Made by a program: the position numbers and the translations under genes. Of a stretch of DNA of 64,000 bases, positions 53,442 through 62,539 are shown in pieces. The stretch covers positions 863,118 to 927,117 of the forward strand of contig NZ_VUNE01000001.1 in the NCBI RefSeq assembly GCF_009695815.1. Reading direction: 5' to 3'. The notes under the pieces are model-generated. The model was not told the DNA's origin and did no database searches. It worked only from the letters and a program-made list of their open reading frames with translations. The DNA comes from Peptostreptococcus porci (GTDB taxonomy: Bacteria > Bacillota > Clostridia > Peptostreptococcales > Peptostreptococcaceae). Position 1 is the stretch's first letter, and each line of letters starts with the position of its first letter.

Positions 53442-55202
53442 CTAAAATTCATAGCCATCTTTCTTTAGTTTTGCTTCCAATGCAGGATCATCAACATCTG
53501 TTCTTTTTCCAATAAATCTAAGACCAAATCCTACAGCAAATATCGCCAATGGCAAGACGATAAACACTGGCAATCCGAAACCAGCAGGAATATATCCAAA
53601 TAGTATTGTGCATGATGCAACGTAAATAGCATAAGGCATCTGAGTCTTAACGTGTTCAATATGATCACAACCAGCTCCCATTGATGAAAGAATTGTTGTA
53701 TCCGAAATCGGAGAACAATGATCGCCGAAAATTGCACCAGTAAGAACAGCAGATGTTGAAACAACAACATATCCCATTTCAGGATTAATAGAATGTGCCA
53801 AAGGTATTGCTAATGGCATCAAAATTCCCATCGTACCATATGCAGTACCTGTTGAGAATGATATAATTGACCCCAAAACAAATATTATTGATGGTAATAA
53901 AAATGCCGGAATCGCACCTGACAAGTAATTAATCATAAACTTCGCAGTACCAACTTCCTTGATAACAGAGCTCAATGACCATGCCAATATTAAGATTACT
54001 CCTGTAATCATTAGTGTCTTTGTTCCATCTACCCAAACCTCTATCGCTTCTGATATTGTATATATCTTCTTAATCTTTGCCATCAATATCGCAACTATTG
54101 TTGCAAAAATAGCAGATTGGAAAAGGGCAACAGATGCATCAGATGCTGAAAAACATTCTTTTATCGAATTAAAAGAAAACGGACTGGCATTAATTGCTGA
54201 AATCAATGCAGCATCTTCTCCACCCATTATTGATGAATATCCACTATAGTAAAAAGCTGCCAATGAACTCAATATCAATACTCCAATCGGGATTATCGCA
54301 TTCCACACACTCAATTTAACGCCATCCTTTGGAGCCATATCATCTAACTCTTCTACCCCATTATCCAAAAATTGCTTTGAACTTTTATTTCTATATGAAA
54401 GATATTCTGCCTTTCTCATCGGACCAAATTCTCTAACCATTATTGCACTAAGTACAATAAAAGCAAGAATCAAGATATTGTAGAATCTATAAGGTATTGT
54501 TTGAAGAAATACACCAAATGCATCAACATCAACGTTTATACTTCCAAATGCATCATGAATCAATCCAACTTCAAGACCTATCCAAGTTGAAATAATAGCC
54601 AAACCTGCAATTGGTGCAGCAGTTGCATCAATAACAAACGACAATTTTTCTCTTGAAATATTCAATTTATCAAATACCGGTCTCATAATTGGACCAACTA
54701 TTAAAGAATTCGCATAATCATCAAAGAATACTAAAATTCCCAAGAACCAAGAAATCAACTGGGCACCCTTTGAAGTTTTCGCTCTCTTTGCAAGTGCTTC
54801 GGCTATTGCCTTTGCACCACCCATCTTACCTACAAGATTGATAACACCACCTATTGCCAAAACCTGAAGAATAATACCAGCATCCCAAGGATCGGCAAGA
54901 GCATTCAATGCCCTAGATATAAAGTCTAAAAATGATAACACTATCGCCGAAAAAATATTTTCTCCATTACCTAGCTGTAGTATCAATGAACCTGATAGTA
55001 CACCTAAAAATAATGAAACGACAACATTTTTTGTTATAAAAGCCAATACAATCGCCAATAATGGCGGAATTATTGTAATCAATCCAAACTTTGTAGCATT
55101 TGCCTGTGCCACCTTATCAATATCTTCCGCAAATGTCGGTACTATCGTCAACATAAACAATACAAATGTCGTCAACACCAACCTAAAATTAAACCTTCTC
55201 AT
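53442..55202 (-). CDS. NhaC-superfamily transporter, putative lysine uptake (LysW-like)
   Basis: A 586-residue NhaC-family transporter with about 12 membrane segments, including VFFDDYANSLIVGPIMRP and GAIFGDHCSPISDTTILSS, both typical of the family. A signal-like N-terminus is present. The upstream lysine riboswitch points to lysine as substrate; comparative genomics has linked riboswitch-controlled NhaC-type transporters (called LysW) to lysine uptake. The plain family name, Na+/H+ antiporter, is therefore probably wrong for this gene. ATG 55202 follows AGGAGG; the longer frame runs into the riboswitch. Confidence 0.85.
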   Translation of the reverse strand: MRRFNFRLVLTTFVLFMLTIVPTFAEDIDKVAQANATKFGLITIIPPLLAIVLAFITKNVVVSLFLGVLSGSLILQLGNGENIFSAIVLSFLDFISRALNALADPWDAGIILQVLAIGGVINLVGKMGGAKAIAEALAKRAKTSKGAQLISWFLGILVFFDDYANSLIVGPIMRPVFDKLNISREKLSFVIDATAAPIAGLAIISTWIGLEVGLIHDAFGSINVDVDAFGVFLQTIPYRFYNILILAFIVLSAIMVREFGPMRKAEYLSYRNKSSKQFLDNGVEELDDMAPKDGVKLSVWNAIIPIGVLILSSLAAFYYSGYSSIMGGEDAALISAINASPFSFNSIKECFSASDASVALFQSAIFATIVAILMAKIKKIYTISEAIEVWVDGTKTLMITGVILILAWSLSSVIKEVGTAKFMINYLSGAIPAFLLPSIIFVLGSIISFSTGTAYGTMGILMPLAIPLAHSINPEMGYVVVSTSAVLTGAIFGDHCSPISDTTILSSMGAGCDHIEHVKTQMPYAIYVASCTILFGYIPAGFGLPVFIVLPLAIFAVGFGLRFIGKRTDVDDPALEAKLKKDGYEF

Positions 55203-55249
55203 TAAAAAATTCCTCCTATAAAATAAATGGATATCATATAACGTGACAA

Positions 55250-55280
55250 ATAAAAATGCCCCGGATGGACTCCGAGGCAT
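55250..55280 (-). terminator. Riboswitch expression-platform terminator
   Basis: Minus-strand ATGCCTCGGA and TCCGGGGCAT (55280-55271 and 55265-55256) form a strong hairpin followed by TTTTTA. It is placed just after the lysine aptamer, so lysine binding should favour it. Confidence 0.85.
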
Positions 55281-55296
55281 AAAAAATGCAACTCAA

Positions 55297-55455
55297 TGAT
55301 AGCCCAACACAAGATAACTTGTGACAGTGATACACATATTCTGTGTACCCCCAGCAGTATAACCCTAAAGCAAGTTATACGCTTCGGCAAAAATTCCTTT
55401 CTCTGGAGATGCTTTAATCTTTAATCCAGATACTGATAATTTCTGCGCCTCTACC
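55297..55455 (-). ncRNA. Lysine riboswitch (L-box)
   Basis: The minus strand shows the conserved L-box elements in order: GGTAGAGGCGC (5' P1 and start of J1/2) at 55455-55445, AGTA, AAAGGAATTTTTGCCGAAG, GGTTATACTGCTGGGG, CTGTCAC and GGGCTATC at the 3' end of P1. P1 pairs GGTAG with CTATC. These match the well-known lysC leader of Bacillus. The terminator 15 bases downstream gives transcriptional control of the transporter. Confidence 0.95.
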
Positions 55456-55463
55456 TTTTATTA

Positions 55464-55493
55464 AATATACATTAAAGTATATAACAATATCAA
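55464..55493 (-). promoter_or_regulatory. Promoter of the lysine-riboswitch transcript
   Basis: Minus-strand TTGATA (55488-55493) and TATATT (55464-55469), 18-base spacer. Transcription would start right at the 5' strand of the aptamer. Confidence 0.55.
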
Positions 55494-55508
55494 AAATATT
55501 TCAATACT

Positions 55509-56675
55509 TTATAGACAATTAATATAAATATTTTTTACATCATTTTCATCAAGCTCCTTGTAGCCCTGTAATTTACCACCTCTAACAGCTTGCTTTGCCA
55601 TAATGTCAAGATATTCCTCATCAATTCCAACTTCACGTAATGAGCATGGTATATGTAGATCATTACAGAAAAAATTCTTTGTTTTCTCTATAGCTAGATT
55701 TGCTATTTCATACTTATCCAACGAAGAATCTATTTCCCAGACATTGATTCCATATTCGACAAATTTGTCAACAGTACTATCATCTAATACATATTTCATC
55801 CAAGCCGGTGTCAGAATTGCAAGTCCAACACCATGTGTAATATCGTAAAATGCACTTAGTTCATGCTCCATTGGGTGAACAGACCAGTTATTTGAAGATC
55901 CTGCAGAAATCAGTCCATTTATCGCCCAGGATGAAGCCCACATCATATTGGCACGAGCATCATAGTTTTCAGGCTCATTGTACGCAATAGGACCATAGTG
56001 AATACAGGTCTTTAGTATAGATTCTGCAAATCGCTCTTGAAGGTAAACACCCTTTTCATTTGTAAAATAGTTTTCAAAGGTATGGCTCATAATATCGGCA
56101 ACACCTGCTGATGTCTGGTGCTTTGGAACTGAAAATGTATATTCTGGATTCAAGACAGATGCCTTTGGTATTAAAAGAGGAGATCTTGTACCCAACTTTA
56201 AATTTTGAGACATATTTGATATCACAGCATTACCATTCATTTCTGATCCAGTAGCAGATAATGTCAGCACAGAAAATACAGGCAAAGCAGATGTAATAAG
56301 TTTGTTGTTCAGCACAATATCCCACGCATCACCGTCGTATTTCGTTCCTGCAGAAATAACTTTCGCACAATCAATTGAGCTTCCACCTCCCACAGCCAAA
56401 ACAGCACCGATATTATTTTTCTTACAAATACCAACGCCTTCTCTAACTGTTTCTATTCTTGGATTTGGATCAACACCTAAAATTTCAAATACTTCAATAT
56501 TATTGTCACTCAAAGTCTTTAATGTGGCATCGTAAATTCCATTCTTCTTTATACTTCCTCCGCCATAAACTAACAACACATTATTAGAGTATTTTTTTAT
56601 TTCCTCTCCAAGCTTGTCAATCTGACCTCTACCAAATAGTACCTTTGTATCCACATTAAAAATAAAATTATACAT
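55509..56675 (-). CDS. Iron-containing alcohol dehydrogenase (butanol dehydrogenase type)
   Basis: A 388-residue group III alcohol dehydrogenase that reduces aldehydes with NAD(P)H. The nucleotide loop is VGGGSSIDCAK, and the metal ligands lie in GVADIMSHTFENYF and VHPMEHELSAFYDITHGVGLA. It is close to YugJ and BdhA of Firmicutes. Single gene, probably a fermentation end step. Confidence 0.9.
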   Translation of the reverse strand: MYNFIFNVDTKVLFGRGQIDKLGEEIKKYSNNVLLVYGGGSIKKNGIYDATLKTLSDNNIEVFEILGVDPNPRIETVREGVGICKKNNIGAVLAVGGGSSIDCAKVISAGTKYDGDAWDIVLNNKLITSALPVFSVLTLSATGSEMNGNAVISNMSQNLKLGTRSPLLIPKASVLNPEYTFSVPKHQTSAGVADIMSHTFENYFTNEKGVYLQERFAESILKTCIHYGPIAYNEPENYDARANMMWASSWAINGLISAGSSNNWSVHPMEHELSAFYDITHGVGLAILTPAWMKYVLDDSTVDKFVEYGINVWEIDSSLDKYEIANLAIEKTKNFFCNDLHIPCSLREVGIDEEYLDIMAKQAVRGGKLQGYKELDENDVKNIYINCL

Positions 56676-56942
56676 AATCTCATTCTCCTATCAAAAATTT
56701 TTTGTTTATTATCTTATATCTATTTAATATATATGATAACATATATATAAGCAATAAACTAGATATCAATATATGAGAAATTAAGCATATAAACATATAA
56801 ACTAGAAATAATTTAAATTTTGGGTTTACATATACATACTAAAGTAATATAATCATATAGTCGATAGTAATATTATTTACTATTAGCAAGTTAAATGTTA
56901 ATCTGTTTAAAATTAATAGATTACTGGTTTGAGGTGATACAT

Positions 56943-59120
56943 ATGAAGAGAAATTTCGATAAATATATTCCTGATTGGAAATATGTTTTTAGTAAATTTA
57001 TTGAAGATTTAAAGGAAATAAAAAATAATATTCCAGTACTCGTTATAATAATTGGATTATTGGTAATTCCGTCACTATATGCGTGGTTTAATATAAAAGC
57101 ATTTTGGGATCCATACGGAAATACAAAATATCTTAAAATTGCCGTCGTAAACCATGACAAGGGATATTCCTTCAAAAATCAGGATATAGATTTGGGAGAA
57201 AAGGTCATCAATACACTTAAAGAAAATGACTCACTTGACTGGCAATTTGTCAATATGTCTCGAGCAGAAAAAGGTATATTGAGTGGCGAATACTTTGCAA
57301 TCATTGAAATTCCTGAAACATTTTCAAAGGATATGTTATCGGTAACCAAGGAAAATGTTAAAAAAGCCAAAATAAACTATACGGTAAATGAAAAAACAAA
57401 TGCGATTGCTCCGAAAATTACAGACAAGGGAGCCAGTACAATACAAGAAAATATTTCGAAAACATTTATCGAATCGGTGGCAAAAACTTCAATATATTCA
57501 ATAGGTGGAATTTCAAATACACTAGGTGATGTCAATCCAAAACTTGAAGAGATGAAATCAACACTGAAAAAACTGGATACTCAGCTAAGCAACACAAAAA
57601 AATTGACAGATTCTGGAGTTAAAGGTATTACAGAAATACAAAAAACTCTTGATAATAATAAAAGCATGTTGCCATTGATAAAACAGTCTGTTGATGATTC
57701 AAAAAAACTAAGTAATGATATCAGTAGCACATTGAGAGAAGCTAATTCAAATTTCAACAACCTCTCTCCTACTATAAAAAAGGACATTGATTCCATGAGT
57801 AACTTGATAATGCAGTCGACTGATATGATAGAGTCGCTTTCAGGAGATATGTCTTTAGTTGCGAGTGATTCAATTGTCATACTAAAGAATTCAAGGTCAA
57901 AAATTGATACTGCAATGAAAATAAACGATAGCATTATTAAGGTTATAAAGAGAATTAACATCATCAATTTGCCACTATTAAATAACGCAATAGAAAACTT
58001 GGAATCATATCAATCTTCCATGAATAATTTGGACAGAATGCTAAGCGATACGATAACTCTTATGAATAACGGACAAAGAGTTTCCGATGTAGCCATTAGT
58101 AACATGAAATCCATAAGCAACGAACTAAATAGAAGATCGGTTCAGCTACTATCGAGCTTTGATGAAAACATAAAGCAACCAATTGAAAAAATAACATCAG
58201 GTAGTGCGAAAATTACTGATGATATTAACAGTATACTAGGCAAAACCGATAATATATACCCTAATATAAATAGTTTGATAAACAGTGCCAATAATATCAA
58301 TACAGGTCTTAAAACAACTATAAGCGTCACATCATCATCAATAGATGTTCTTCAAGGTCAAATAAGAGATGCTATTGATGCAATAGACGCCATTCAAAAT
58401 AATGAAAACTATAAAGATTTTAATAATGTCATCAAATCAAATATTATGGATAGAGTTGATTTTTTCAAAACACCTGTAGAGATAAATGCGAAAAAAATTT
58501 ATAAGATTGAAAACTACGGATCTGCCATGACTCCGTTTTACAGTATTCTAGCATCATGGGTTGGAGGATTGATACTAATTTCTATATTGTCAACAAATCT
58601 TGGAAATAAAGACCGAGCCATAGATGAGTATTTTTCAAAGTACTTCCTATTTATATTACTGGCTATAATTCAAGCTATGATAATAAGCTTTGGTGATTTT
58701 TTGATATTAGGTGTGACAGCAAAACACCCATGGATATTTACTGCGACACTAATTTATTGTAGCATTGTTTTTGTAACGATAATTTATTCCATCGTCTCCA
58801 TTTTTGGAACTGTCGGAAAAGGTATTGGAGTTTTTCTACTCGTAATTCAAATTGGTGGATCTGGTGGTACTTTCCCCGTTGAAATGACTCCTAGCTTTTT
58901 TAGGGCAATAAACTCACTCGTTCCATTCACATATGGAATTGAAGCCTGTAGAGAAACTGTGGGTGGTATCTATATGCCAAACTTAATAAAGGATTATGTG
59001 ATATTGTTTATTATGATGTTAGTGGCGTTGGTATTTGCTATTTTCTTAAAAGAACCGATTAATAGATTGTCAAAGCCATTAAAGAAAATATTCGAAAATA
59101 GCTTTATTATTGGACATTGA
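56943..59120 (+). CDS. YhgE/Pip family membrane protein
   Basis: A 725-residue protein with one N-terminal segment (IPVLVIIIGLLVIPSLYAWFN) followed by the family block NIKAFWDPYGNTKYL. A long extracytoplasmic coiled-coil region (about 190-520) comes next, rich in N, S, D and K. Five C-terminal membrane segments of ABC-2 type then follow (GGSGGTFPVEMTP). The family includes Pip, a phage-infection receptor, and the EsaA-like proteins of type VII secretion. ATG 56943 follows GAGGTG. No other type VII gene is nearby. Confidence 0.88.
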   Translation: MKRNFDKYIPDWKYVFSKFIEDLKEIKNNIPVLVIIIGLLVIPSLYAWFNIKAFWDPYGNTKYLKIAVVNHDKGYSFKNQDIDLGEKVINTLKENDSLDWQFVNMSRAEKGILSGEYFAIIEIPETFSKDMLSVTKENVKKAKINYTVNEKTNAIAPKITDKGASTIQENISKTFIESVAKTSIYSIGGISNTLGDVNPKLEEMKSTLKKLDTQLSNTKKLTDSGVKGITEIQKTLDNNKSMLPLIKQSVDDSKKLSNDISSTLREANSNFNNLSPTIKKDIDSMSNLIMQSTDMIESLSGDMSLVASDSIVILKNSRSKIDTAMKINDSIIKVIKRINIINLPLLNNAIENLESYQSSMNNLDRMLSDTITLMNNGQRVSDVAISNMKSISNELNRRSVQLLSSFDENIKQPIEKITSGSAKITDDINSILGKTDNIYPNINSLINSANNINTGLKTTISVTSSSIDVLQGQIRDAIDAIDAIQNNENYKDFNNVIKSNIMDRVDFFKTPVEINAKKIYKIENYGSAMTPFYSILASWVGGLILISILSTNLGNKDRAIDEYFSKYFLFILLAIIQAMIISFGDFLILGVTAKHPWIFTATLIYCSIVFVTIIYSIVSIFGTVGKGIGVFLLVIQIGGSGGTFPVEMTPSFFRAINSLVPFTYGIEACRETVGGIYMPNLIKDYVILFIMMLVALVFAIFLKEPINRLSKPLKKIFENSFIIGH

Positions 59121-59153
59121 TAAAATAACTGCTAGATTGAGTATATAAAAATT

Positions 59154-59191
59154 AGCTACTACAAAGCCATTATATTGACTATGTAGTAGCT
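59154..59191 (+). terminator. Hairpin after the YhgE/Pip gene
   Basis: AGCTACTAC (from 59154) pairs with GTAGTAGCT (ending 59191). The following T run is weak (ATTCTTGTATT), so it may be only a partial terminator. Confidence 0.45.
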
Positions 59192-59331
59192 ATTCTTGTA
59201 TTAATAATTATTTTTTATTATTGGAATAATGAATAAAAAAGACATTCACAAATTTTTCTAATTTACGAATATCTTTTTTATAATTTATTTTGGATGGTTT
59301 ATTATATGTAAAAAATTACAATAATTCTTTA

Positions 59332-59880
59332 TTAACTAATTTGAAAGCTAGTCTTTTTTAATGAAGACGCTATTACATTTATCATCAGAACAGATAAAAT
59401 TATATTAACCGCTGTAGCTGGCAATACCACTGCTGTAAATAATGCGAAAAATTCTCCAGGTAATCCCACTATTAGTGACGCTGACCCAAGGAAAACTACG
59501 CCACTCAATACTGTTCCAAATAAAGTCATCACAGCTACTACTATTGAATTTGCCTTTCTTCCTAGTTTTGCTTCAATTGGTGATAAATAAACAGCTCTCA
59601 TAATAAGAAACATTACATTCACAGTTATAGCTTTATCTATTAAATTAGGAATTTGTCCTCCTGGAAACTTTGTAGTCATCGCTGTAAAAATTCCTGTAAC
59701 AATACCAGCGACTAAACAAGTTTTATAATCATCTTTGTTCAATATCATTATACAGAACAGCATTACCAAGGCAACGTCTGGTGTAATCCCCGCTATTGCT
59801 GGAAATATTTGGTGAAGTACAAGACCTAATCCTAATAAAATTGCATTCAATACCATTTTTTTTGTTTTTGATGTTTTCAT
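59332..59880 (-). CDS. trpP: Tryptophan transporter TrpP
   Basis: A 182-residue membrane protein with about five segments and the TrpP/YhaG signature (LHQIFPAIAGITPDVALVML, FPGGQIPN, LPGEFFALFTAVVLPATAVN). TrpP takes up tryptophan. GGAGG precedes the ATG. A T-box leader with a tryptophan specifier lies directly upstream, so uptake rises when tRNA(Trp) is uncharged. Confidence 0.92.
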   Translation of the reverse strand: MKTSKTKKMVLNAILLGLGLVLHQIFPAIAGITPDVALVMLFCIMILNKDDYKTCLVAGIVTGIFTAMTTKFPGGQIPNLIDKAITVNVMFLIMRAVYLSPIEAKLGRKANSIVVAVMTLFGTVLSGVVFLGSASLIVGLPGEFFALFTAVVLPATAVNIILSVLMINVIASSLKKTSFQIS

Positions 59881-59931
59881 TTCTTCTTCCTCCGAAAATT
59901 AATAATATAAATTATTAAATATCAATCCAAT

Positions 59932-60203
59932 AAAAAAACTCCGCCCTAAATACATAGGGCGAAGTAATATCCGCGTTGCCACCTAAATTATACGACAAAA
60001 TAATCGTACATCTCATTTTCAGGAACACATGATTCCCTATCCGCTATAACGTGCAGCCCACGGTGAAGACTACTCTCTTACGATTTCGATTCACTCCTCT
60101 AAGACCCATTCACTTACTACTCCTTGTCGATATTCCACCATCATCAACTCTCTATAAATTCATATATAAGTTACTATCTCTTATCACTGGATTTCTATTT
60201 ATG
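59932..60203 (-). ncRNA. T-box leader, tryptophan-specific
   Basis: On the minus strand the leader has a stem-I start GGAGTAGTAAGTG, a putative specifier TGG (plus 60058-60060) followed by a CGTTA element, and the T-box AGGTGGCAACGCGG (plus 59971-59984). The terminator, CGCCCTA/TAGGGCG with seven T residues (59932-59966), ends it. The TGGC of the T-box pairs with a tRNA 3' end GCCA, so discriminator base G73, which fits bacterial tRNA(Trp). A perfect promoter stands at the 5' end. Confidence 0.95.
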
Positions 60204-60209
60204 AAAATA

Positions 60210-60238
60210 ATTATAGTTTATTAATTTACTATTGTCAA
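60210..60238 (-). promoter_or_regulatory. Sigma-A promoter of the T-box/trpP transcript
   Basis: Minus-strand TTGACA (60233-60238), 17-base spacer, TATAAT (60210-60215): both hexamers perfect. Confidence 0.88.
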
Positions 60239-60297
60239 TATATTTTTAATATTTTTTTTTAGTTTTTTTAATAACGTTAAATCTTATTTTATAGTAT

Positions 60298-60344
60298 AAA
60301 AAAAAGCAATGTTACAGATTATTATAGTGTAATCCGAACATTGC
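60298..60344 (-). terminator. Terminator of the LPQMG surface protein gene
   Basis: Minus-strand GCAATGTT (60344-60337) and AACATTGC (60313-60306), with inner GGATTAC/GTAATCT-like pairing, followed by eight T residues. Confidence 0.85.
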
Positions 60345-60351
60345 ATCTCAT

Positions 60352-62202
60352 CTAATTATTATTTGATTTAATTTTGTTTCCTTTACGCCTATTAGTTCTT
60401 GCTACAGCAAATGAAGTTATTGCAAATATTCCACCAATAATATTGTTTACTATCTTTATTTCACTACCCATTTGTGGTAGTGTATTATTTAAAACAACTG
60501 GTTTATTTGATATAATATTCTTGCTTGGAATAGCCGGATTGTCTGGAGTTTTAGGCTTGTCGGGTATCATAGGTTCATCAGGTATTACAGGTTTATCCGG
60601 TGTAGTCGGATTATTAGGGACAACGGGTTTGTCATCAATTTCTGGTATACTTGGTGGTGTAGGTTTATCAGGATTTGGTCTATTTTTTACTGTTACTTTG
60701 CCAGTTATTGTAACAAACTTTCCTGTTGAAACCTCATATAGATATTTGACATTGTAAACCCCTACTTTTTTGTTGTCAACATTATGCTCGACAACTATTT
60801 GATCGTCAGTCAAATCTGTAGCAGAGTTGCTTCCACGAGGTATTATTCCTTTTCTATATGTCAGATTATCAAACTTATCCCAATTATCTCCAACAAAAAT
60901 TTCTATATCCTTAGTATCAAATATTTTGTGAAGTTCAACATAGTAGGGAGACAACAAAATACCATCGGAGTTTTTTTCCCCCAACTTTACAGGCTTTCCA
61001 TTTGAGTCAGTAAATACAAGACCACTTGTCATAGTATAAGCATAACTATTCCACAATCCTCTAATATCGTCTGCATAAACAGTATATCCATTGTCTTTTA
61101 CTGCATTGAAAATTCTTTCCGTCTTTATCAAAAACATACTTGAATTAAATGCCACATTATCACTGGTAACACTTAGATCAGCTTGATTGCCTTCTCTATA
61201 CATCGAATCAAACATATTGTAAATTAAGTCATCTTTTTCTACATCTGGAAGTAGTTTTTGTATTTTTTCTGGAACTGCAGAGTATATATTTTTACCATTC
61301 TCTGTAACTCTATAAGCTCCTGCATACTTTCCATATATCATATCATCAACGTAGTATAAAGGTTTGTTTAGTATAGCATACAGATCCAGACGACTTGCCT
61401 TTTCAGGTAAAGTGATCCTTTTACTTATCCTGATTGTATTCTTGTTTTCCAATTCAACATTTGAAATATCTAATGGTACACTTACTTTCAAGTATGTGTC
61501 GGGTTTTAGCGTTCCTGATATTACCATTGATGTCAATTTACTAATATCAAACCTATCCCCCCAATCTTCAACAGTGTTTGATCCATTCTCTCCACTAAGG
61601 GCATATTTAAAACTAAAATTCGAACTATTATTTCCCCCGAAATCGAATATTGAATTTATATCAGTTCCAGACAAAACAGGTACATTCGCTTTTATATCAG
61701 TCTTAGGGTTCCAAGATAATGGAAAATCAATTATTGAGCTAAACTTGAAATCACTTGTAGTTGTATTTTTAAATACCGCCACCTCTTTTAAATTTTCTGC
61801 CTTATCCGCATTAATAATATCTGCATAGTTTGAGACTCTAGAGCTTTGTCCACCATCATTAAGATCTTTATTAAAAGGATTTGTTTTATCAGACACATTT
61901 GATGATGTCTCTTCACTTTGATTCTCCTTATTTGTAGCCACTAGGTTTAATGTACTTTCCAAACCAGCATTATTTTGTGGTTCAGTTGGATTGTCTAAAA
62001 AAGTATTATTATATATAGCACTATTATCCACTTTCTTTTCTGATAAAGATTCAACTACAGTATTATTATCAGTATTTGATATTGTGGTTGTAATTCCATC
62101 ATTTTCCTCTGCGAATATATCTGCTATGCTTCCGTAAGCAAAAATTGACAATAGAAAGGATATTACAACCAATTTCTTTATTTTCATTTTTTTTATTAGC
62201 AT
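60352..62202 (-). CDS. Cell-wall-anchored surface protein with LPQMG sorting signal
   Basis: A 616-residue exported protein. A signal peptide covers about 1-37 (end ADIFAEE). A large unknown domain (about 110-440) carries the SFKYALSG and YMFDSMYREG-type blocks. An Ig-like domain of DUF5011 type follows (VGVYNVKYLYE, VTITGKVTVK), then a wall-spanning P/D/K/I repeat with many P-x-x-P steps (PDKPVIPDEPMIPDKP). LPQMG at 575-579, a hydrophobic stretch and a basic tail (NRRKGNK) form a sortase signal with M in place of T. ATG 62202 follows AGGAGG. Function probably adhesion. Confidence 0.8.
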   Translation of the reverse strand: MLIKKMKIKKLVVISFLLSIFAYGSIADIFAEENDGITTTISNTDNNTVVESLSEKKVDNSAIYNNTFLDNPTEPQNNAGLESTLNLVATNKENQSEETSSNVSDKTNPFNKDLNDGGQSSRVSNYADIINADKAENLKEVAVFKNTTTSDFKFSSIIDFPLSWNPKTDIKANVPVLSGTDINSIFDFGGNNSSNFSFKYALSGENGSNTVEDWGDRFDISKLTSMVISGTLKPDTYLKVSVPLDISNVELENKNTIRISKRITLPEKASRLDLYAILNKPLYYVDDMIYGKYAGAYRVTENGKNIYSAVPEKIQKLLPDVEKDDLIYNMFDSMYREGNQADLSVTSDNVAFNSSMFLIKTERIFNAVKDNGYTVYADDIRGLWNSYAYTMTSGLVFTDSNGKPVKLGEKNSDGILLSPYYVELHKIFDTKDIEIFVGDNWDKFDNLTYRKGIIPRGSNSATDLTDDQIVVEHNVDNKKVGVYNVKYLYEVSTGKFVTITGKVTVKNRPNPDKPTPPSIPEIDDKPVVPNNPTTPDKPVIPDEPMIPDKPKTPDNPAIPSKNIISNKPVVLNNTLPQMGSEIKIVNNIIGGIFAITSFAVARTNRRKGNKIKSNNN

Positions 62203-62234
62203 ATATTTCCTCCTGAAAATCATTTTATTTAGAT

Positions 62235-62263
62235 ATTCTAACAAAATATAATATTAAAGTCAA
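62235..62263 (-). promoter_or_regulatory. Promoter of the LPQMG surface protein gene
   Basis: Minus-strand TTGACT (62258-62263), 17-base spacer, TAGAAT (62235-62240), one mismatch in each hexamer. Confidence 0.65.
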
Positions 62264-62352
62264 TAAATAAAAATTAAATATTTTGTTAACAAATTTTGAT
62301 ATTTTTATCTTGAAAATAAGGTGATATCCTTCATTGAGAAAAGATATTTTTT

Positions 62353-62410
62353 TAAAAAAATAAGCTACAGTTTCCAAGCCCACCACAAAATGGGCTTGAA
62401 ACTATAGCTT
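62353..62410 (-). terminator. Terminator of the second CWB2 gene
   Basis: Minus-strand AAGCTATAGTTTCAAGCCCA pairs with TGGGCTTGGAAACTGTAGCTT (ends at 62362), followed by ATTTTTTT. It lies about 130 bases beyond the stop. The rest of the 336-base gap holds the promoter of the preceding gene and nothing else I can see. Confidence 0.8.
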
Positions 62411-62539
62411 AAAAATGAAATTATTTTTATTTTGATTTAGTCAACTCTTTGTTTGAAAAACAAAAAATATTTATATCCTAACTTGATAAATATTCTTTTT
62501 TAAAATTATACTTATTAGTTTTGACACTTATAAATCTTA

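Noticed and set aside
56943..59120. Type VII secretion locus
   Set aside because: Only a YhgE/Pip protein is present; no EssC, WXG100 or EsaB-type genes are nearby.
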